Of a stretch of 64,000 bases of DNA, positions 33,299 through 42,035 are shown piece by piece (the stretch's first letter is position 1; each line of letters starts with the position of its first letter). The DNA comes from Patulibacter brassicae (GTDB lineage Bacteria; Actinomycetota; Thermoleophilia; Solirubrobacterales; Solirubrobacteraceae), in contig NZ_JAXAVX010000007.1 in assembly GCF_033949425.1 (NCBI RefSeq), positions 99,800-163,799 on the forward strand, in the 5' to 3' direction. The translations under genes were made by a program, and so were the position numbers. Below the pieces are notes generated by a model that was not told where the DNA came from, ran no database searches, and saw nothing but the letters and a program-made list of their open reading frames with translations.

Positions 33299-34522
33299 TC
33301 AGGAGCCGGACTCGATCTCCTCGGCGACCGTGCCGCGCTTCGTGATCTCGCCCTTGTCGTCGAAGCCGAAGATGAACCAGTCCTTCGGCGTGGCCGCGTG
33401 GTACGCGTCGTGGCTGTCGGCGGTGAACGGGTTGGCGATCTTGTCGCCGCGCACGTCGATCGACGGCAGCTTCTCCAGCGCGTCGCGGACGGCAGCCTTG
33501 TCGGTCGAGCCGGCGGCCTTCACGGCCTGCGCGTACGCGTTGATGGCCATGTACGACGTGTAGACGTTCGTCGGCAGCGGCGGCTCCTTGCCCGTCTTCG
33601 CCTTGAAGTCGGCGTTCAGCGACTTCGCGGCGCCGTCGACGAGGTCGCGCGGGTCGATGAACACGAGGTTCTTCCACTGCGCCGGGCGGGCGAGCTCGCC
33701 GAAGTCGGCGAGGATCGTCGCGTTCGTGATCTTGAAGTCCGGCTCGAAGTCCTCCTGGACCATCGCCTTCGTCACCGTGGCGGTGTCGGAGCCCGACGTG
33801 ATGCTCATGTACACGCGGGTGACGCCGGCCTGCTTCAAGCGGCGGACCGCGGCGGTGTAGTCGCTGGCGCCGGGCTGCAGCGGCTCGACGGCGGCGAGGG
33901 TCTTGCCCTGCTTCTTCGCCGTGGCCTGCAGCGCCTCGGCCTCGGACTGGCCGAAGCCGTCGGCGGAGTGCACCAGGCCGACCTTCGCGTTGCCCGAGAA
34001 GACGAACGGCCCGAGGACGTCGGACAGCTCGGAGCTGTTGTACGCCGTGCGGAAGGCCCAGTTCGGCTTGATCTTGTAGTTGATGATCTGCGGCGACTGC
34101 GCGTTGATGAACCACGGGATCCGCGAGCGCTGCAGGACGTCCGCCGTCTGGAGCGCCTGGCCCGACTGCGGCGAGGCGAGGAGCGCGTCGACGTTGCCGC
34201 CGTTGAGCTGCTCCTGGACCGCGCGGGAGGCGCCCTCGGGCGTGCCCTGGTCGTCGGCGTTGACGAGCTTGATCTTCACGCCGTACTGCTTCTCGGCGTC
34301 CGCGGCGGCCAGCTGGGCGCCGACGGTGTTCGTCTCGTAGAACTGTGGAGCCGGACCGGTCTTCGGCCCGATGACGCCGACGGTCGCCGACAGCTCGCCG
34401 TTCGACGACGCGCCGGAGCCGCCGGAGCCGGCGTTGTCGTCGTCCGAGCCGCCGCAGCCGGCGACGCTCAGGGCGCACACGGCGGCGAAGGCCGTGAAGG
34501 CGCGCAGTGGGGTCCTGCCCAT
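33299..34522 (-). CDS. ABC transporter substrate-binding lipoprotein (Leu/Ile/Val/aromatic type)
   Basis: 407 residues with lipobox (VCALSVAGCGGS) and a Gly/Ser linker. The type I periplasmic-binding domain has TVGVIGPKTGPAPQFYE, NADDQGTPEGASRAVQE and VGLVHSADGFGQSEAEAL. The family binds amino acids, amides, aromatic acids and other small carboxylates. ATG 34522 has GAGGAG. First gene of the liv-like operon; its promoter has the island dyad, so the cargo is probably the island's substrate. Confidence 0.9.
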   Translation of the reverse strand: MGRTPLRAFTAFAAVCALSVAGCGGSDDDNAGSGGSGASSNGELSATVGVIGPKTGPAPQFYETNTVGAQLAAADAEKQYGVKIKLVNADDQGTPEGASRAVQEQLNGGNVDALLASPQSGQALQTADVLQRSRIPWFINAQSPQIINYKIKPNWAFRTAYNSSELSDVLGPFVFSGNAKVGLVHSADGFGQSEAEALQATAKKQGKTLAAVEPLQPGASDYTAAVRRLKQAGVTRVYMSITSGSDTATVTKAMVQEDFEPDFKITNATILADFGELARPAQWKNLVFIDPRDLVDGAAKSLNADFKAKTGKEPPLPTNVYTSYMAINAYAQAVKAAGSTDKAAVRDALEKLPSIDVRGDKIANPFTADSHDAYHAATPKDWFIFGFDDKGEITKRGTVAEEIESGS

Positions 34523-34612
34523 GATGCTCTCCTCGATAGCGGGTGCACGGCTCCCCCTCCGGTGGGCCCCGTCCGAGGACGGGGACCGCGGGTGATCCGT
34601 GAAGCTGGCGCC

Positions 34613-34676
34613 AGCGTAGGAGGCGCCCACGAGCCGCTCGGCGACCGGGACCGCGCCGTCCTGTGGAGATCGACAG
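34613..34676 (-). promoter_or_regulatory. Promoter with 16-bp dyad (liv-like operon)
   Basis: CTGTGGAGATCGACAG at 34661-34676; -10 TACGCT (34618-34613) is 42 bp away. The dyad's inner bases are divergent but CTG-N10-CAG is exact. A further palindrome GCTGGCGCCAGC spans 34604-34615. Confidence 0.6.
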
Positions 34677-34775
34677 AAGCCGTCGCGCCGCCTGCCGACG
34701 ACGGGACGCGGCGTCCGCCTCCCGCGCGGCGGCGGACGGGTCCGCCACCGCTCCGCGCGCGTGCCCCAGGGCGGA

Positions 34776-35741
34776 TCAGGGCTCGACGACGAGCTTGCCC
34801 GTCGCCCGGCGGTCCGCGATCCGCCGCACGGCCTCGGCGACGTCCTCCAACGGCAGCCGTCCACCGATCGCCGGCCGCATGGCCGGATGTTCCAGCAGCG
34901 CGCCGAGGCGGTCGCAGAGCGGCGCCATCCCGTCGGGGTCGCTGTGCATGTACGAGCCGAGCGCGGCGCCGACGACGTCGATGTTGCGCAGCAGCAGCCG
35001 GTTGACGCGCACGGTCGGGATCTCGCCGCCCGCGAAGCCGGCGACGATCAGCCGGCCCTGCGGGCGGAGGCTGCGGAGGCTGTCGAGGAAGCGCTCGCCG
35101 CCCACGACGTCGAAGACGACGTCCACGCCGCCGGGCGCGAGCCCGAGCACCGCGTCGCGCCAGCCCTCGTCGGCGACGACGACCTCGTCCGCGCCGATCT
35201 CGCGCGCCGCGGCGACCTTCGCCGCGCCCCCGACGACGGCGATCGTGCGCGCGCCGAGCGCCCGTCCGACCTGGATCGCCGCGCTGCCCAGGCCGCCGGT
35301 GGCGCCGTGCACGAGCAGCGCCTCGCCCGCCCGGAGGCGGCCGCGGAGCTCGAGCGCGAAGAGCGCGGTGAGGTAGTTCGACGGCAGCGCCGCGCCCTCG
35401 GCGAAGCTCAGGGACGCCGGCAGCGGCAGCGCCCGGTCGGCGGGCGCCGTCGCGCGCTCGGCGAAGCCGCCGGTGAACGTGATCGCGGCCACCCGGTCGC
35501 CCGGCGCGAAGCGGCCGCCCTCGGGGGCCTCGAGCACGACCCCGGCGACCTCGGCCCCGAGGACGACGGGCAGCTCGTGCGCGTACTGGTACTCGCCGCG
35601 GGAGAGCAGCAGGTCGGGGAACGCGACCCCGGCGGCACGCACGTCGATGAGGAGCTCGTCGGCGCCGCGCTCGGGCTCGGGGACGTCGGCCGGGACGTAC
35701 CCGTCGGGGCCGTCGAGCGCGACGAGCCGGACCGCGCGCAT
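34776..35741 (-). CDS. Zinc-free quinone oxidoreductase-like MDR
   Basis: 321 residues of the medium-chain dehydrogenase family. The N-terminal GroES-like part has LPVVLGAEVAGVVLEAPEG; the Rossmann site is LLVHGATGGLGSAAIQVGRA; the structural-zinc cysteines are absent, as in quinone oxidoreductase/crotonyl-CoA reductase-like members. Probably an NADPH-dependent enone or enoyl reductase. ATG 35741 overlaps the stop of a 17-codon leader frame (TGATG), so its translation is likely coupled to that frame. Confidence 0.88.
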   Translation of the reverse strand: MRAVRLVALDGPDGYVPADVPEPERGADELLIDVRAAGVAFPDLLLSRGEYQYAHELPVVLGAEVAGVVLEAPEGGRFAPGDRVAAITFTGGFAERATAPADRALPLPASLSFAEGAALPSNYLTALFALELRGRLRAGEALLVHGATGGLGSAAIQVGRALGARTIAVVGGAAKVAAAREIGADEVVVADEGWRDAVLGLAPGGVDVVFDVVGGERFLDSLRSLRPQGRLIVAGFAGGEIPTVRVNRLLLRNIDVVGAALGSYMHSDPDGMAPLCDRLGALLEHPAMRPAIGGRLPLEDVAEAVRRIADRRATGKLVVEP

Positions 35742-35794
35742 CAGGCCGCCTCGGCCGGAGGCGTCGCCGGGGGCACGAGCGCGGAGGGCTGCAT
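35741..35794 (-). CDS. Leaderless 17-codon leader ORF upstream of the MDR gene
   Basis: The frame reads MQPSALVPPATPPAEAA-stop. Its ATG lies 7 nt after the predicted -10 TAGGCT, where the transcript should begin, and its TGA overlaps the MDR ATG (TGATG). Pro/Ala-rich. It may only deliver ribosomes to the MDR start, or act as a Pro-dependent attenuator. It could also be chance. Confidence 0.4.
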   Translation of the reverse strand: MQPSALVPPATPPAEAA

Positions 35795-35801
35795 GGCGGC
35801 C

Positions 35802-35865
35802 AGCCTAGGCGCGAGGCCCGGAGCGGCCGCGACGACGCACCGGCCGGCGTTGGACCCCTCCACAG
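35802..35865 (-). promoter_or_regulatory. Promoter with 16-bp dyad (MDR gene)
   Basis: TTGGACCCCTCCACAG at 35850-35865 fits TTG-N10-CAG; -10 TAGGCT (35807-35802) is 42 bp away. It is back-to-back with the promoter of the acyl-CoA synthetase at 36070; the 328-bp gap 35742-36069 holds only these elements and the leader frame. Confidence 0.6.
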
Positions 35866-35973
35866 GCGGGTGCCCCCGCGCGGGCCGGCGCCCGCGCCGC
35901 GAGCGGCGAGACCGCGCGAGCGACGCAGGGAGGGCGACGGCGCGCGGGCCCTTCGTGACGGCGATCACGGTTC

Positions 35974-36037
35974 TTGGAGGTCTGTACAAGCGCCCCGTCC
36001 GGCGCCGCGGGGCGCGCCGGACGGGCGGACCTACGCT
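35974..36037 (+). promoter_or_regulatory. Promoter with 16-bp dyad (second acyl-CoA synthetase)
   Basis: TTGGAGGTCTGTACAA at 35974-35989, -10 TACGCT at 36032-36037, 42 bp apart. The transcript would start near 36044 and include the GAAGGAG ribosome site before GTG 36070. Confidence 0.65.
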
Positions 36038-36069
36038 CCGTGAGCACCGGACGACGAGAAGGAGACCCC

Positions 36070-37728
36070 GTGCACTCGACCCCGAGCCCGGCCCGCGACG
36101 ATCAGGCGCCCGGCGCCACCGACCAGCCGCCGCCCGGGACCGCCACGGGGGCGTTCCCCGACGACCACGCCGCCCACGACCCCGACCGCGTCGCGTTCCG
36201 GATGGCCCGCTCGGGCGAGGTCGTCACCTACGGCGCGCTCGTGGACCGCTCGCGGCGGATCGCGCGCCACCTGCGCGAGCGCGGCCTCGTCCACGGCGAC
36301 GCGATCGCGCTGCTCATGCACAACGAGCCGGCGTTCCTCGAGGTCGCCTGGGGCGCCCAGCGCTCGGGGCTGCGCTATACGGCCGTCTCCTCGCGCCTGA
36401 CCGGCCCGGAGGTCGCCTACATCCTCCAGGACAGCGGGGCGCGCGTCCTCTTCGTCTCGCCGGGCTGCCTGCCGGTGGCGCGCGACGCGCTGACCGCGCT
36501 GACCGAGGAGTTCCCGCAGGCACCGGTCCCCGAGCTCGTCGTCACCGGCGGCCCGGCGGAGGGCGTCGAGGACCTCGACCGGCTGCTGGAGCCCGTGCCC
36601 GCGAACCCGCCGCTGGACGACGAGGTCGAGGGCATCGACCTGCTCTACAGCTCGGGCACGACCGGACGGCCGAAGGGCGTCGAGGACGTCCTGCCGCTGA
36701 ACCCGCTCGGCACCCCGCCGGGCATCGCGGCGATGCTGCGCAGCACCTACGGCTTCGACCGCGACACGGTCTACCTGTCGCCCGCGCCGCTGTACCACTC
36801 CGCGCCGCTGCGGTTCAACATGACCGTCCACCGCGCGGGCGGGCAGTGCATCGTCATGGAGCGCTTCGACGCGCTCGAGGCGCTCGAGCTGATCGAGCGC
36901 CACCGGGTCACCCACGCGGTGATGGTCCCGACGATGTTCGTCCGGATGCTGAAGCTCCCGGAGGAGCAGCGGCGGCGCTTCGACGTCTCGTCGCTGCAGG
37001 TCGTCATCCACGCCGCCGCGCCGTGCCCGGCGGACGTCAAGCGCGCGATGATCGAGTGGTTCGGCCCCGTCGTCCACGAGTTCTACTCGGCGACGGAGAA
37101 CAACCTCTTCACCGCGATCACCTCCGAGGAGGCGCTCGAGCGCCCCGGCTCGGTGGGGCGGGCGAAGCTCGGGATCGCGCACATCCTCGACGACGAGGGC
37201 CGCGAGCTGCCGCCCGGCGAGATCGGGACGATCTGGGCGGAGGACGGCCCGCGGTTCACGTACCGCAACGACCCGGAGAAGACGGCCGCGTCGCGCAACG
37301 AGCGCGGCTGGACGACGGTCGGCGACGTCGGCTACCTCGACGAGGACGGCTACCTGTACATGAGCGACCGCCGCGCGGACCTCGTGCTCTCCGGCGGCGT
37401 GAACATCTACCCGCAGGAGGCGGAGTCGGCGCTCATCACGCACCCGAAGGTCGCCGACGTCGCGGTCTTCGGCGTGCCGCACGACGAGCTGGGCCAGGAG
37501 GTCAAGGCGGTCGTCCAGGTCGCCGAGGGCGCGACACCCGGACCGGAGCTCGCCGAGGAGCTCCTGGCGTTCGTGCAGGGCCGGCTGGCGAAGTTCAAGT
37601 GCCCGCGCTCGATCGACTTCGCCGACGAGCTGCCGCGGCACCCGACCGGCAAGCTCTACAAGCGGCTCCTGCGCGACCGCTACCTCGCCGCGCACGAGCG
37701 GGGCACGACGCCCGACCTGCGCTTCTGA
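36070..37728 (+). CDS. Acyl-CoA synthetase (AMP-forming)
   Basis: 552 residues from GTG 36070 (GAAGGAG upstream). ANL motifs: DLLYSSGTTGRPKGVEDV, EFYSATENN, the hinge SDRRADLVLSGGVNIYPQEA and catalytic Lys in LPRHPTGKLYKRLL. It is clearly different from the synthetase at 5502-7061 (other adenylation-loop and acyl-pocket residues), so the island can activate two kinds of acid or act at two stages. Diverges from the MDR gene. Confidence 0.92.
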   Translation: MHSTPSPARDDQAPGATDQPPPGTATGAFPDDHAAHDPDRVAFRMARSGEVVTYGALVDRSRRIARHLRERGLVHGDAIALLMHNEPAFLEVAWGAQRSGLRYTAVSSRLTGPEVAYILQDSGARVLFVSPGCLPVARDALTALTEEFPQAPVPELVVTGGPAEGVEDLDRLLEPVPANPPLDDEVEGIDLLYSSGTTGRPKGVEDVLPLNPLGTPPGIAAMLRSTYGFDRDTVYLSPAPLYHSAPLRFNMTVHRAGGQCIVMERFDALEALELIERHRVTHAVMVPTMFVRMLKLPEEQRRRFDVSSLQVVIHAAAPCPADVKRAMIEWFGPVVHEFYSATENNLFTAITSEEALERPGSVGRAKLGIAHILDDEGRELPPGEIGTIWAEDGPRFTYRNDPEKTAASRNERGWTTVGDVGYLDEDGYLYMSDRRADLVLSGGVNIYPQEAESALITHPKVADVAVFGVPHDELGQEVKAVVQVAEGATPGPELAEELLAFVQGRLAKFKCPRSIDFADELPRHPTGKLYKRLLRDRYLAAHERGTTPDLRF

Positions 37729-37733
37729 CCGGC

Positions 37734-37764
37734 GGTCCCGGGACGCGCCCCGCGTCCCGGGACC
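37734..37764. terminator. Perfect 13-bp hairpin between convergent genes
   Basis: GGTCCCGGGACGC, loop GCCCC, exact complement; 5 bp after the synthetase stop, 16 bp from the facing ACAD stop. Confidence 0.7.
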
Positions 37765-37780
37765 CCGCGCGGGCGGGCGC

Positions 37781-38935
37781 TCAGAACCCCATCGAGCGGC
37801 CGATGATCTCCCGCATGATCTCGGACGTCCCGCCGTAGATCCGCTGGACGCGCGAGTCGCGCCAGAGCCGGGCGATCGGGTACTCCTCCATGTAGCCGTA
37901 GCCGCCGTGCAGCTGGACGCAGCGGTCCACGACGCGGTTCTGCATCTCGGTGATCCAGAGCTTCGCCTTCGCCGCCTCGGCGCCGGTGAGCTCGCCGGCC
38001 AGCAGCGCCTCGATGCAGCGGTCGACGTAGACGCGGCCGATCGAGACCTCGGTCTGCATGTCGGCCAGCGCGAAGCGGTTCGCCTGGTGGCTGCCGATCG
38101 GTCGGCCGAACGCCCGCCGCTCGCGGCAGTACTCGGCGGTCATCTCGAGCGCCTTCTCGGCGACGGCGATCCCCATCACCGCCATCGAGAGCCGCTCGCG
38201 CGGCAGGTGGCGCTTCAGGTGCACGAGGCCGCGGCCCTGCTGCCCCAGGAGGTCCTCCTGCGGCACGAAGAGCCCGTCGAAGAAGAGCTCCGCGGTGTCC
38301 TGCGCGCGGCGCCCGACCTTCTCGAGCTTGCGCCCGCGGGTGAAGCCCTCCGCCTGCGCGTCGGCGACGAGCAGCGTGATCTCGCCGTCGCGCGGATCCG
38401 GGTCGCCCTCGGCGGCGAGCTTCGCGCAGATGATCACGCGGTCCGCCTGGATGCCGGCGGTGATGAACGTCTTCGCCCCGTCGACGACGTAGCCGCCCTC
38501 GACCGGCCGGGCGGTCGTCGCCATCGCGCGCAGGTCCGAGCCCATCCCCGGCTCGGTCATCGCGATCGCGAACAGCAGCTCGCCGGCGACGAACCCGGGC
38601 AGCCAGCGCGCCTGCTGCTCCGGCGTGGCGAGGTCGCAGAGGTAGCCGCAGAGGATGTCGCTCTGCAGGGAGAGGTTGTCGCCGATCGCGTTCGCGTAGG
38701 CGACCTCCTCGTCGACGATCGCGTTGAAGCGGAAGTCGTCGATCCCGAGGCCGCCGTGCTCCTCGGGGACCTCGAAGCCGAAGAGGCCCTGGCGGGCGGC
38801 CTTCGTCCAGAACGACCGCGGGACCATCCCGTCGGCCTCCCATGCGTCGACGTGCGGGACCGCCTCGCGCTCGAGGAACGCGCGGGTCGCGGCGCGGAAC
38901 TCGTCGTGGTGGTCCTCGAACAGCGTGCGCCTCAC
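37781..38935 (-). CDS. Acyl-CoA dehydrogenase
   Basis: 384 residues, standard ACAD length. Motifs: FAIAMTEPGMGSDLRAM, YVVDGAKTFITAGIQAD, VQLHGGYGYMEEYPIARLWRD and RIYGGTSEIMREIIGRSMG. The general base Glu is expected in GGTSEIM for this short/branched-chain and isovaleryl-like branch. The start is GTG 38935, overlapping the SMP-30 stop (GTGA). Confidence 0.92.
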   Translation of the reverse strand: MRRTLFEDHHDEFRAATRAFLEREAVPHVDAWEADGMVPRSFWTKAARQGLFGFEVPEEHGGLGIDDFRFNAIVDEEVAYANAIGDNLSLQSDILCGYLCDLATPEQQARWLPGFVAGELLFAIAMTEPGMGSDLRAMATTARPVEGGYVVDGAKTFITAGIQADRVIICAKLAAEGDPDPRDGEITLLVADAQAEGFTRGRKLEKVGRRAQDTAELFFDGLFVPQEDLLGQQGRGLVHLKRHLPRERLSMAVMGIAVAEKALEMTAEYCRERRAFGRPIGSHQANRFALADMQTEVSIGRVYVDRCIEALLAGELTGAEAAKAKLWITEMQNRVVDRCVQLHGGYGYMEEYPIARLWRDSRVQRIYGGTSEIMREIIGRSMGF

Positions 38936-39822
38936 GCCGCCGCCCCGCCCGGGCCCGGCACGGCGACCTCGACCGCGTCCACGCGCGCCGTCGTCTGGAA
39001 GCCGGCGTTGATCCGCTCGACCGTCGCGTCGGCGATCAGGAGGAAGAGGGTCGTGCCGTCGGGGCCGCCGAGCACGGAGTCCACGACGTAGTCGCCGCCC
39101 TCCGGCGGGATCGCGATCACGTCGGTCACCGTGCCGTCGGGCAGGACCCGGCGGAACTCCCCCTGGAGGCAGAGGGAGACCCAGACGCCCTCCTGCGCAT
39201 CGACGCAGATGCCGTCGACGACGTGCGTGTCCGGCGGGCCGAACTCGCGCACGGTCCGCCGCTCGCCGAGCGCCCCGTCCGGGCCGACGTCGAAGACCGA
39301 CAGCCGCGTGACGGGCGAGGAGAACGACTCGCTGACGTAGAGCCGCCGCCCGTCGGGCGAGAGGACGACCCCGTTGGGGAAGCCGAGGCCGCCGCCCTGC
39401 AGCGCGACGCGGCCGTCGGGCTCGCGGACGATGAGTCCCGTCTCGCGCAGCTCCTCGCCGGCGAACCAGTCGAAGCCGAAGTGGCTGATGTACGCGCGGC
39501 CCTCGGCGTCGACGGCCATGTCGTTGGGGTGGATGCCGACGGTGGAGAGGTCGCCGGCGTCCTCGGTCGTCGTCGCGCCGGGCGCCAGCCGCAGGAGCCG
39601 CTGGTCCTCCTGGGAGACGACGAGCAGCGAGCCGTCGGGGGCGAAGCCCAGGCCCGACGGCCGGGTCGGCACGTCGACGACGGTCTCCAGCCCGGACTCC
39701 GGCGTCCAGCGGTGGACGCGCCGGTGCTTCATCTCCGAGAACCAGAGCGCGCCGTCGTGCCAGCGCGCCGCCTCCAGGTAGCCGAGGTCGCTGACGATCG
39801 TCCTGCGCGCCGCGTCGGGCAT
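38932..39822 (-). CDS. SMP-30/gluconolactonase family protein
   Basis: 296 residues, six-bladed propeller. The first strand gives the metal Glu in LGYLEAARWHDGALWFSEM; later calcium/metal-site segments are HPNDMAVDAEGRAYISHFG, FPNGVVLSPDGRRLYVSESF and VVDGICVDAQEGVWVSL. Family members hydrolyse lactones. With the PTE-family enzyme this is the second possible lactonase in the island. ATG 39822 has GGAGG; first gene before the ACAD. Confidence 0.88.
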   Translation of the reverse strand: MPDAARRTIVSDLGYLEAARWHDGALWFSEMKHRRVHRWTPESGLETVVDVPTRPSGLGFAPDGSLLVVSQEDQRLLRLAPGATTTEDAGDLSTVGIHPNDMAVDAEGRAYISHFGFDWFAGEELRETGLIVREPDGRVALQGGGLGFPNGVVLSPDGRRLYVSESFSSPVTRLSVFDVGPDGALGERRTVREFGPPDTHVVDGICVDAQEGVWVSLCLQGEFRRVLPDGTVTDVIAIPPEGGDYVVDSVLGGPDGTTLFLLIADATVERINAGFQTTARVDAVEVAVPGPGGAAA

Positions 39823-39856
39823 CGGGTCCTCCGGGGTCGTTGGGAGCCGCTCCTCG

Positions 39857-39919
39857 ACCCTAGACCGGCCTCCCGCGGGCGGCGCCACCGGGGCGAGCGG
39901 CGCCTGTCGACCTCTCCAG
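39857..39919 (-). promoter_or_regulatory. Promoter with 16-bp dyad (SMP-30-ACAD operon)
   Basis: CTGTCGACCTCTCCAG at 39904-39919; -10 TAGGGT (39862-39857) is 41 bp away. One arm (CTCCAG) is strong. Confidence 0.6.
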
Positions 39920-39930
39920 CCGGGCGCCCC

Positions 39931-39957
39931 GGCCGGTCGGCCCCGACGGCCGGCCGG
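39931..39957 (-). terminator. Imperfect hairpin after the zinc-ADH pair
   Basis: GGCCGGTCGG pairs with CCGACGGCCGG with one bulged base, about 14 bp beyond the stop of the ADH at 39971. Confidence 0.4.
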
Positions 39958-39970
39958 CACGGGATGCCGC

Positions 39971-41014
39971 TCAGGGCCGCACGAGGACCTTGATCGCGTC
40001 GCCCCGGCCGAGCTGCAGGCGGAACGCCTCGTCGATCCGGTCCAGCGGCAGCTCGTGGCTGATGAACGCGTCGGCGTCGATCTCGCCGCGGCGCAGCAGG
40101 TCGACGACCGCGGGGAACTCGTCGCGGTAGCCGAGCGAGCCGACGACGCGCAGCTCCTTCTCCATGATCCGGGTCGGGTTCAGCTCGATCCTCTTGCCGT
40201 GGACGGCGGCGATCACGAGCGTCCCGCCGTGGCGCGTGGCCTTGATGCCGTCCAGCAGCGCCGGCCCGGAACCGGCGCAGTCCACCACGACGTCCGCGCG
40301 CGCCCCGCGGCCGCCCGCCCCCGGGCCGGTGATCGCGGTGACCGCGTCGACGAGCGGTTGCTCGAGCGGGTCGCACGCGATGTCGGCGCCGAGCTCCAGG
40401 GCGACGGCGCGGCGGGCCGGCGACGGGTCGCTGACGACGATCCGGCCGACGCCGCGCAGGCGCAGCAGGCGCACGACGCCGAGGCCGATCATCCCCGCGC
40501 CCAGCACGACCGCGACGGCGTCCGGCGCCGGATCGGCCTGGTTCACGGCCCGCAGCGAGACGGCGAGGGGTTCGACGAGCGCGCCGGCGCGGTCGTCGAC
40601 CTCGTCGGGCAGCGGGAAGACGGTCAGCCCGACCTGCGCCTTCGGCACGAGCACCCGGTCGGCGAAGCCCCCCGGCGTGCCGTAGCCGATGTTCAGCGCG
40701 TGGCCGGCCTCGCAGAGCTGGATCTCGCCCTCCAGGCAGCGCGGGCACGCCCCGCACGGCGTGAGGGGCCGGACCGTGATGCGGTCGCCGACGGCGACGC
40801 CGTCGACCCCCTCGGCCTCGCGCACGCGGCCCGAGAGCTCGTGGCCGAGGACCTGGCCGGGCGTGGCGGCGAAGCCCGAGGCGTAGCTGTGCAGGTCGGA
40901 GCCGCAGATGCCGCAGGCGGCGACGTCGAGCACGAGCTGGCCCGGGCCGGCGACGGGCGCGTCGACCTCGGTCAGCTCGAGCTCCTGCGGGGCGTTCCAG
41001 CGAGCGGCGCGCAT
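39971..41014 (-). CDS. Zinc-dependent alcohol dehydrogenase (MDR)
   Basis: 347 residues. Catalytic zinc: CGICGSDLHSY and GHELSGRV. Structural zinc cysteines: CGACPRCLEGEIQLCE. Rossmann site VLGAGMIGLGVVRLL. Resembles 2,3-butanediol/sorbitol/threonine dehydrogenases. ATG 41014 lies 4 bp after the preceding ADH stop; third gene of the operon headed by the degenerate dikinase-like protein. Confidence 0.92.
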   Translation of the reverse strand: MRAARWNAPQELELTEVDAPVAGPGQLVLDVAACGICGSDLHSYASGFAATPGQVLGHELSGRVREAEGVDGVAVGDRITVRPLTPCGACPRCLEGEIQLCEAGHALNIGYGTPGGFADRVLVPKAQVGLTVFPLPDEVDDRAGALVEPLAVSLRAVNQADPAPDAVAVVLGAGMIGLGVVRLLRLRGVGRIVVSDPSPARRAVALELGADIACDPLEQPLVDAVTAITGPGAGGRGARADVVVDCAGSGPALLDGIKATRHGGTLVIAAVHGKRIELNPTRIMEKELRVVGSLGYRDEFPAVVDLLRRGEIDADAFISHELPLDRIDEAFRLQLGRGDAIKVLVRP

Positions 41015-41018
41015 CGGC

Positions 41019-42035
41019 TCAGGCCGTGATGTCGACGACGATCCGCGAGCCGCCGGTGCGGCCCTCGTGCACGCGCTGGACGCCGTCGGCGACCTGGTCC
41101 AGCGGGATGACGTCGCCGATGACGTGCGGCAGGTGGAGCGTGCCGGCGGCCATGAGGTCGAGCACCGCGCCGACCTCCTCCGGCTCGTTGCCGTAGGAGC
41201 CGACGAGCTCGCGCTCGCGCATGACGAACGTGATCAGGCGCCCGGCGGCGGCCGGCTCGTGGCCGATGCCCACGACGACCGCGCGGCCGCCGTCGTCGAG
41301 CGAGCGCACCGCGCCCTCGGTCGTCGTCGCGCGGCCGACGAACTCGAGCGCGACGTCCATCTTCCCGGCGATCTCGTCGAGCGCCTCCTCCGGCGTGAAC
41401 GCGGCATCGGCGCCGGTGTCGATCGCCCACTCGCGAGCGTCCGGGCGCGGATCGACGGCGATCACCTGCGACGCCCCGACGGCCTTCGCGATCCCGACGG
41501 CCGAGAGACCCAGGCCGCCGGTGCCCCAGACGACCACGCGGCTGCCCTCGGTCGTCCCGCCGCGGCCGACGACCGCGTGGTACGCCGTCGCGACGGAGTC
41601 CGTGGCCACCGCCGCCATCTCCCACGACAGGCCGTCGGGGACCGGCGTGAGGTTCCGCGCGGGCAGCCGGATGAGGTCGGCGAACGCGCCCTCGCGCTCG
41701 GCGCCGATGCAGGCGCGCTCGCGGCAGAGGACGGTGCGCCCGCGGCGACAGGCGTCGCACTCCTGGCAGGTGACGATCGGGATCAGCGACACGCGCGTGC
41801 CGGGCTCCGGGCCGTCCGTGTCGGGGCCGAGCGCGCGGACGATGCCCGCGGCCTCGTGCCCGAGCACGATCGGCTGGTACGACGTCTTCGCGCTGCCGTC
41901 GATGACGAAATGGGCGTCGGATCCGCAGATCCCGACGCGGATCGGCTCGACGAGCGCCTCGCCGGGACCCGGCGCTCCGGGCTCCTGCCAGTCGCGCACG
42001 GTGAAGCCGTCGTGGTCCAGGACTGCGGCACGCAT
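41019..42035 (-). CDS. Zinc-dependent alcohol dehydrogenase (MDR)
   Basis: 338 residues. Catalytic zinc: GICGSDAHFV and GHEAAGIV. Structural zinc cysteines: CQECDACRRGRTVLC. Cofactor site VWGTGGLGLSAVGIAKA. ATG 42035 overlaps the stop of the degenerate dikinase-like gene by one base (TGATG). Only modestly similar to the following ADH, so the two probably take different alcohols. Confidence 0.92.
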   Translation of the reverse strand: MRAAVLDHDGFTVRDWQEPGAPGPGEALVEPIRVGICGSDAHFVIDGSAKTSYQPIVLGHEAAGIVRALGPDTDGPEPGTRVSLIPIVTCQECDACRRGRTVLCRERACIGAEREGAFADLIRLPARNLTPVPDGLSWEMAAVATDSVATAYHAVVGRGGTTEGSRVVVWGTGGLGLSAVGIAKAVGASQVIAVDPRPDAREWAIDTGADAAFTPEEALDEIAGKMDVALEFVGRATTTEGAVRSLDDGGRAVVVGIGHEPAAAGRLITFVMRERELVGSYGNEPEEVGAVLDLMAAGTLHLPHVIGDVIPLDQVADGVQRVHEGRTGGSRIVVDITA

